Below are positions 5,974 to 6,513 of a stretch of 6,513 bases of DNA, one piece after another. The position numbers were made by a program, and so were the translations under genes. Every line of letters begins with the position of its first letter. Within the stretch, counting starts at the first letter, position 1. The DNA is from an uncultured Eubacteriales bacterium (GTDB taxonomy: Bacteria > Bacillota > Clostridia > Christensenellales > Borkfalkiaceae), in NCBI GenBank assembly GCA_902766475.1, contig CACXDQ010000230.1, positions 1-6,513 of the forward strand, in the 5' to 3' direction. A model generated the notes under the pieces. The model was not told the origin of the DNA. It saw nothing but the letters and a program-made list of their open reading frames with translations, and made no database searches.

Positions 5974-6003
5974 AAAAAACCCTCCGAACTTCCGTCCGGA
6001 GGG
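5974..6003 (-). terminator. Attenuator terminator in the leader of the transporter operon
   Basis: On the minus strand CCCTCCG (6003-5997) pairs perfectly with CGGAGGG (5986-5980) around a 10-nt loop, followed at once by TTTTTT (5979-5974). It lies between the operon promoter and the first structural gene, 48 nt before the binding-protein ATG, so it must be bypassed for expression. In the attenuation model it is the 3:4 hairpin. Confidence 0.9.
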
Positions 6004-6038
6004 AAATAGCTATTTTAACTCAACTTCTACTTTCTTCC
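5998..6038 (-). promoter_or_regulatory. Candidate antiterminator pairing (2:3)
   Basis: Segment GGAAGAAAGTAG (6038-6027) can pair with CTATTTCCCTCC (6009-5998): 10 of 12 positions pair (one G-U) with two A-C mismatches. The second strand contains the first six bases of the terminator 5' arm, so the two structures exclude each other. Predicted by eye, without energy calculation. Confidence 0.55.
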
Positions 6039-6083
6039 ATAGGAAAATTCTACTATGCGGTTGCGTAGCAGTAAAAGTAAAAG
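6024..6083 (-). promoter_or_regulatory. Candidate anti-antiterminator pairing (1:2) through the Tyr codons
   Basis: CTTTTACTTTT (6083-6073), which is the TAC-TTT-TAC-TTT run of the leader peptide, can pair with GAAAGTAGAAG (6034-6024) over 11 consecutive positions with two G-U pairs. An outer pairing AACTCAA (6119-6113) with TTGAGTT (6023-6017) extends the same fold, and CTGCTA/TAGTAG (6071-6066, 6055-6050) can form inside it. A ribosome stalled on the Tyr codons would cover the first strand and free the second for the antiterminator. Confidence 0.6.
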
Positions 6084-6112
6084 TATTCAAATACGAAAGA
6101 CGTGTTTATCAT
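6053..6112 (-). CDS. Aromatic leader peptide (Tyr/Phe) of the ABC transporter operon
   Basis: A 19-residue peptide, MINTSFVFEYFYFYCYATA, stop TAG. Tyr at 10, 12, 14 and 16 (all TAC) and Phe at 6, 8, 11 and 13: eight of 19 residues are aromatic and none is Trp. A Shine-Dalgarno AAAGAGG (6127-6121) lies 8 nt before the ATG, and the inferred transcription start is only about 26 nt upstream. A terminator begins 49 nt after the stop and ahead of the transporter genes. Codon clustering, ribosome binding site, terminator and alternative pairings together match the classical leader peptides of amino acid operons (such as pheA and trp leaders). Presumed role: when charged Tyr-tRNA (perhaps also Phe-tRNA) is scarce, ribosomes stall at codons 10-16 and transcription continues into the importer genes. 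The peptide itself probably has no function. Confidence 0.85.
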   Translation of the reverse strand: MINTSFVFEYFYFYCYATA

Positions 6113-6144
6113 TTGAGTTTCCTCTTTCTCTCGAATTTAAGGGT

Positions 6145-6174
6145 ATTATATCACCGTAAGCCTTGCCTTGTCAA
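6145..6174 (-). promoter_or_regulatory. Promoter of the leader-peptide/ABC transporter operon
   Basis: On the minus strand a perfect TTGACA (6174-6169), an 18-nt spacer and a perfect TATAAT (6150-6145) preceded by TGA, an extended -10. Predicted +1 near the A at 6138, giving a leader of about 212 nt to the binding-protein ATG. Such a strong promoter is typical of operons controlled after initiation. Confidence 0.88.
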
Positions 6175-6200
6175 GCATATTTTATCGCTTTTTTCGATTT

Positions 6201-6235
6201 TTTATAAAAATTATTTATTCGGTCGGATAGCCGAA
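6201..6235 (-). terminator. Possible weak terminator of the right-edge gene
   Basis: TTCGG (6235-6231) and CCGAA (6222-6218) form a 5-bp stem with an 8-nt loop on the minus strand, followed by an AT-rich tract with T5 but interrupted by A's. The spacer 6175-6279 otherwise holds only AT-rich sequence and no gene. Confidence 0.3.
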
Positions 6236-6279
6236 AGAAACACGCCCCCATTCAGCCGTTAAAAATTTTTTACCATTTA

Positions 6280-6513
6280 TTATTCCCCCTTGATCCATTT
6301 TGCGTAAATAAACGTCACATAGTCATGAGGGTATATCGCCACAGTTTGATCACGCCACTCTCTATATTCCGTTAACTCCTGTTTCTGTATAGGTGTATCA
6401 AAACTCCACTCGTTTATACACTCGCTTTCGCAATACCATCCGCCGAATATATAACCGTCTCTTTCGGGAACGTCGGGTATGATCTCTATCTTTTCTCCGT
6501 CCTCGATATCGTC
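6280..6513 (-). CDS. C-terminal 77 residues of a protein with a Listeria-Bacteroides (InlB B / Flg_new) repeat (runs off the right edge)
   Basis: An open frame enters from the right edge and ends at TAA. The visible part contains IIPDVPERDGYIFGGWYCESECINEW and FDTPI, then ends in IYAKWIKGE. The order GY.F.GWY....C...(W/Y).F.TP......YAKW is the signature of the InlB B-repeat / Flg_new fold found in secreted and wall-attached proteins of Gram-positives and Bacteroidetes. An unusual stretch of about 26 charged and aromatic residues separates DTPI from YAKW, where a canonical repeat has about six. There is no LPxTG sorting signal at the C-terminus, so if it is surface-attached, the anchor lies in the missing N-terminal part (for example a lipoprotein signal). 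The function of the whole protein cannot be told. Confidence 0.8.
   Translation of the reverse strand, partial: DDIEDGEKIEIIPDVPERDGYIFGGWYCESECINEWSFDTPIQKQELTEYREWRDQTVAIYPHDYVTFIYAKWIKGE

Noticed and set aside
5957..6138. T-box riboswitch as the control element of the transporter operon
   Set aside because: No GGTGGTACCGCG-like T-box sequence or recognisable stem I is present; the terminator is preceded by a leader peptide frame instead. I also found no purine, SAM, TPP, FMN or lysine riboswitch core motif by eye.
1..6513. CRISPR arrays, tRNA or rRNA genes, insertion sequences
   Set aside because: No regularly spaced repeats, no tRNA cloverleaf or rRNA signature, and no transposase-like frame or terminal inverted repeats with target duplications were seen.

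Overview
The window looks like a chromosomal segment of a Bacillota (probably clostridial) bacterium. The evidence is the rpmB / yloU (Asp23 family) / fakA (yloV) / recG neighbourhood typical of that phylum, strong GGAGG ribosome binding sites, sigma-A type promoters with 17-18 bp spacers, and moderate GC genes separated by AT-rich spacers. It holds seven recognisable protein genes (two cut by the window edges), one very short leader-peptide gene, and an unusually legible set of promoters and terminators.

Left part (1-1050): the 5' end of recG and a complete rpmB, both on the minus strand. An intrinsic terminator separates them, and recG has its own near-consensus promoter placed so that transcription should begin on the A of its ATG (a leaderless message). 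The 813-1050 spacer carries the divergent promoters of rpmB and yloU. The rpmB side has an 82-nt leader that can fold, and an 11-bp inverted repeat flanks the rpmB promoter.

Middle (1024-3181): a plus-strand operon of an Asp23/YloU-family protein and the fatty acid kinase FakA. A 22-bp perfect hairpin ends it and also serves as terminator for the convergent operon on its right.

Right part (3199-6174): a minus-strand operon encoding a complete ABC importer of the TrpXYZ class (lipoprotein binding protein, permease, ATPase), with gaps of 1 and 0 nt between genes. Its 212-nt leader is the highlight. A promoter with an extended -10 drives a 19-codon, ribosome-binding-site-equipped leader peptide, MINTSFVFEYFYFYCYATA, with four Tyr and four Phe codons. 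A Rho-independent terminator follows, preceded by segments that can form mutually exclusive pairings. This is the layout of ribosome-mediated transcription attenuation, here pointing to tyrosine (possibly phenylalanine) control of the transporter. No T-box motif is visible, although T-box control is common for aromatic amino acid genes in this phylum.

Right edge (6280-6513): the C-terminus of a protein ending in a Listeria-Bacteroides (InlB B / Flg_new) type repeat, probably secreted or surface-attached, also on the minus strand.
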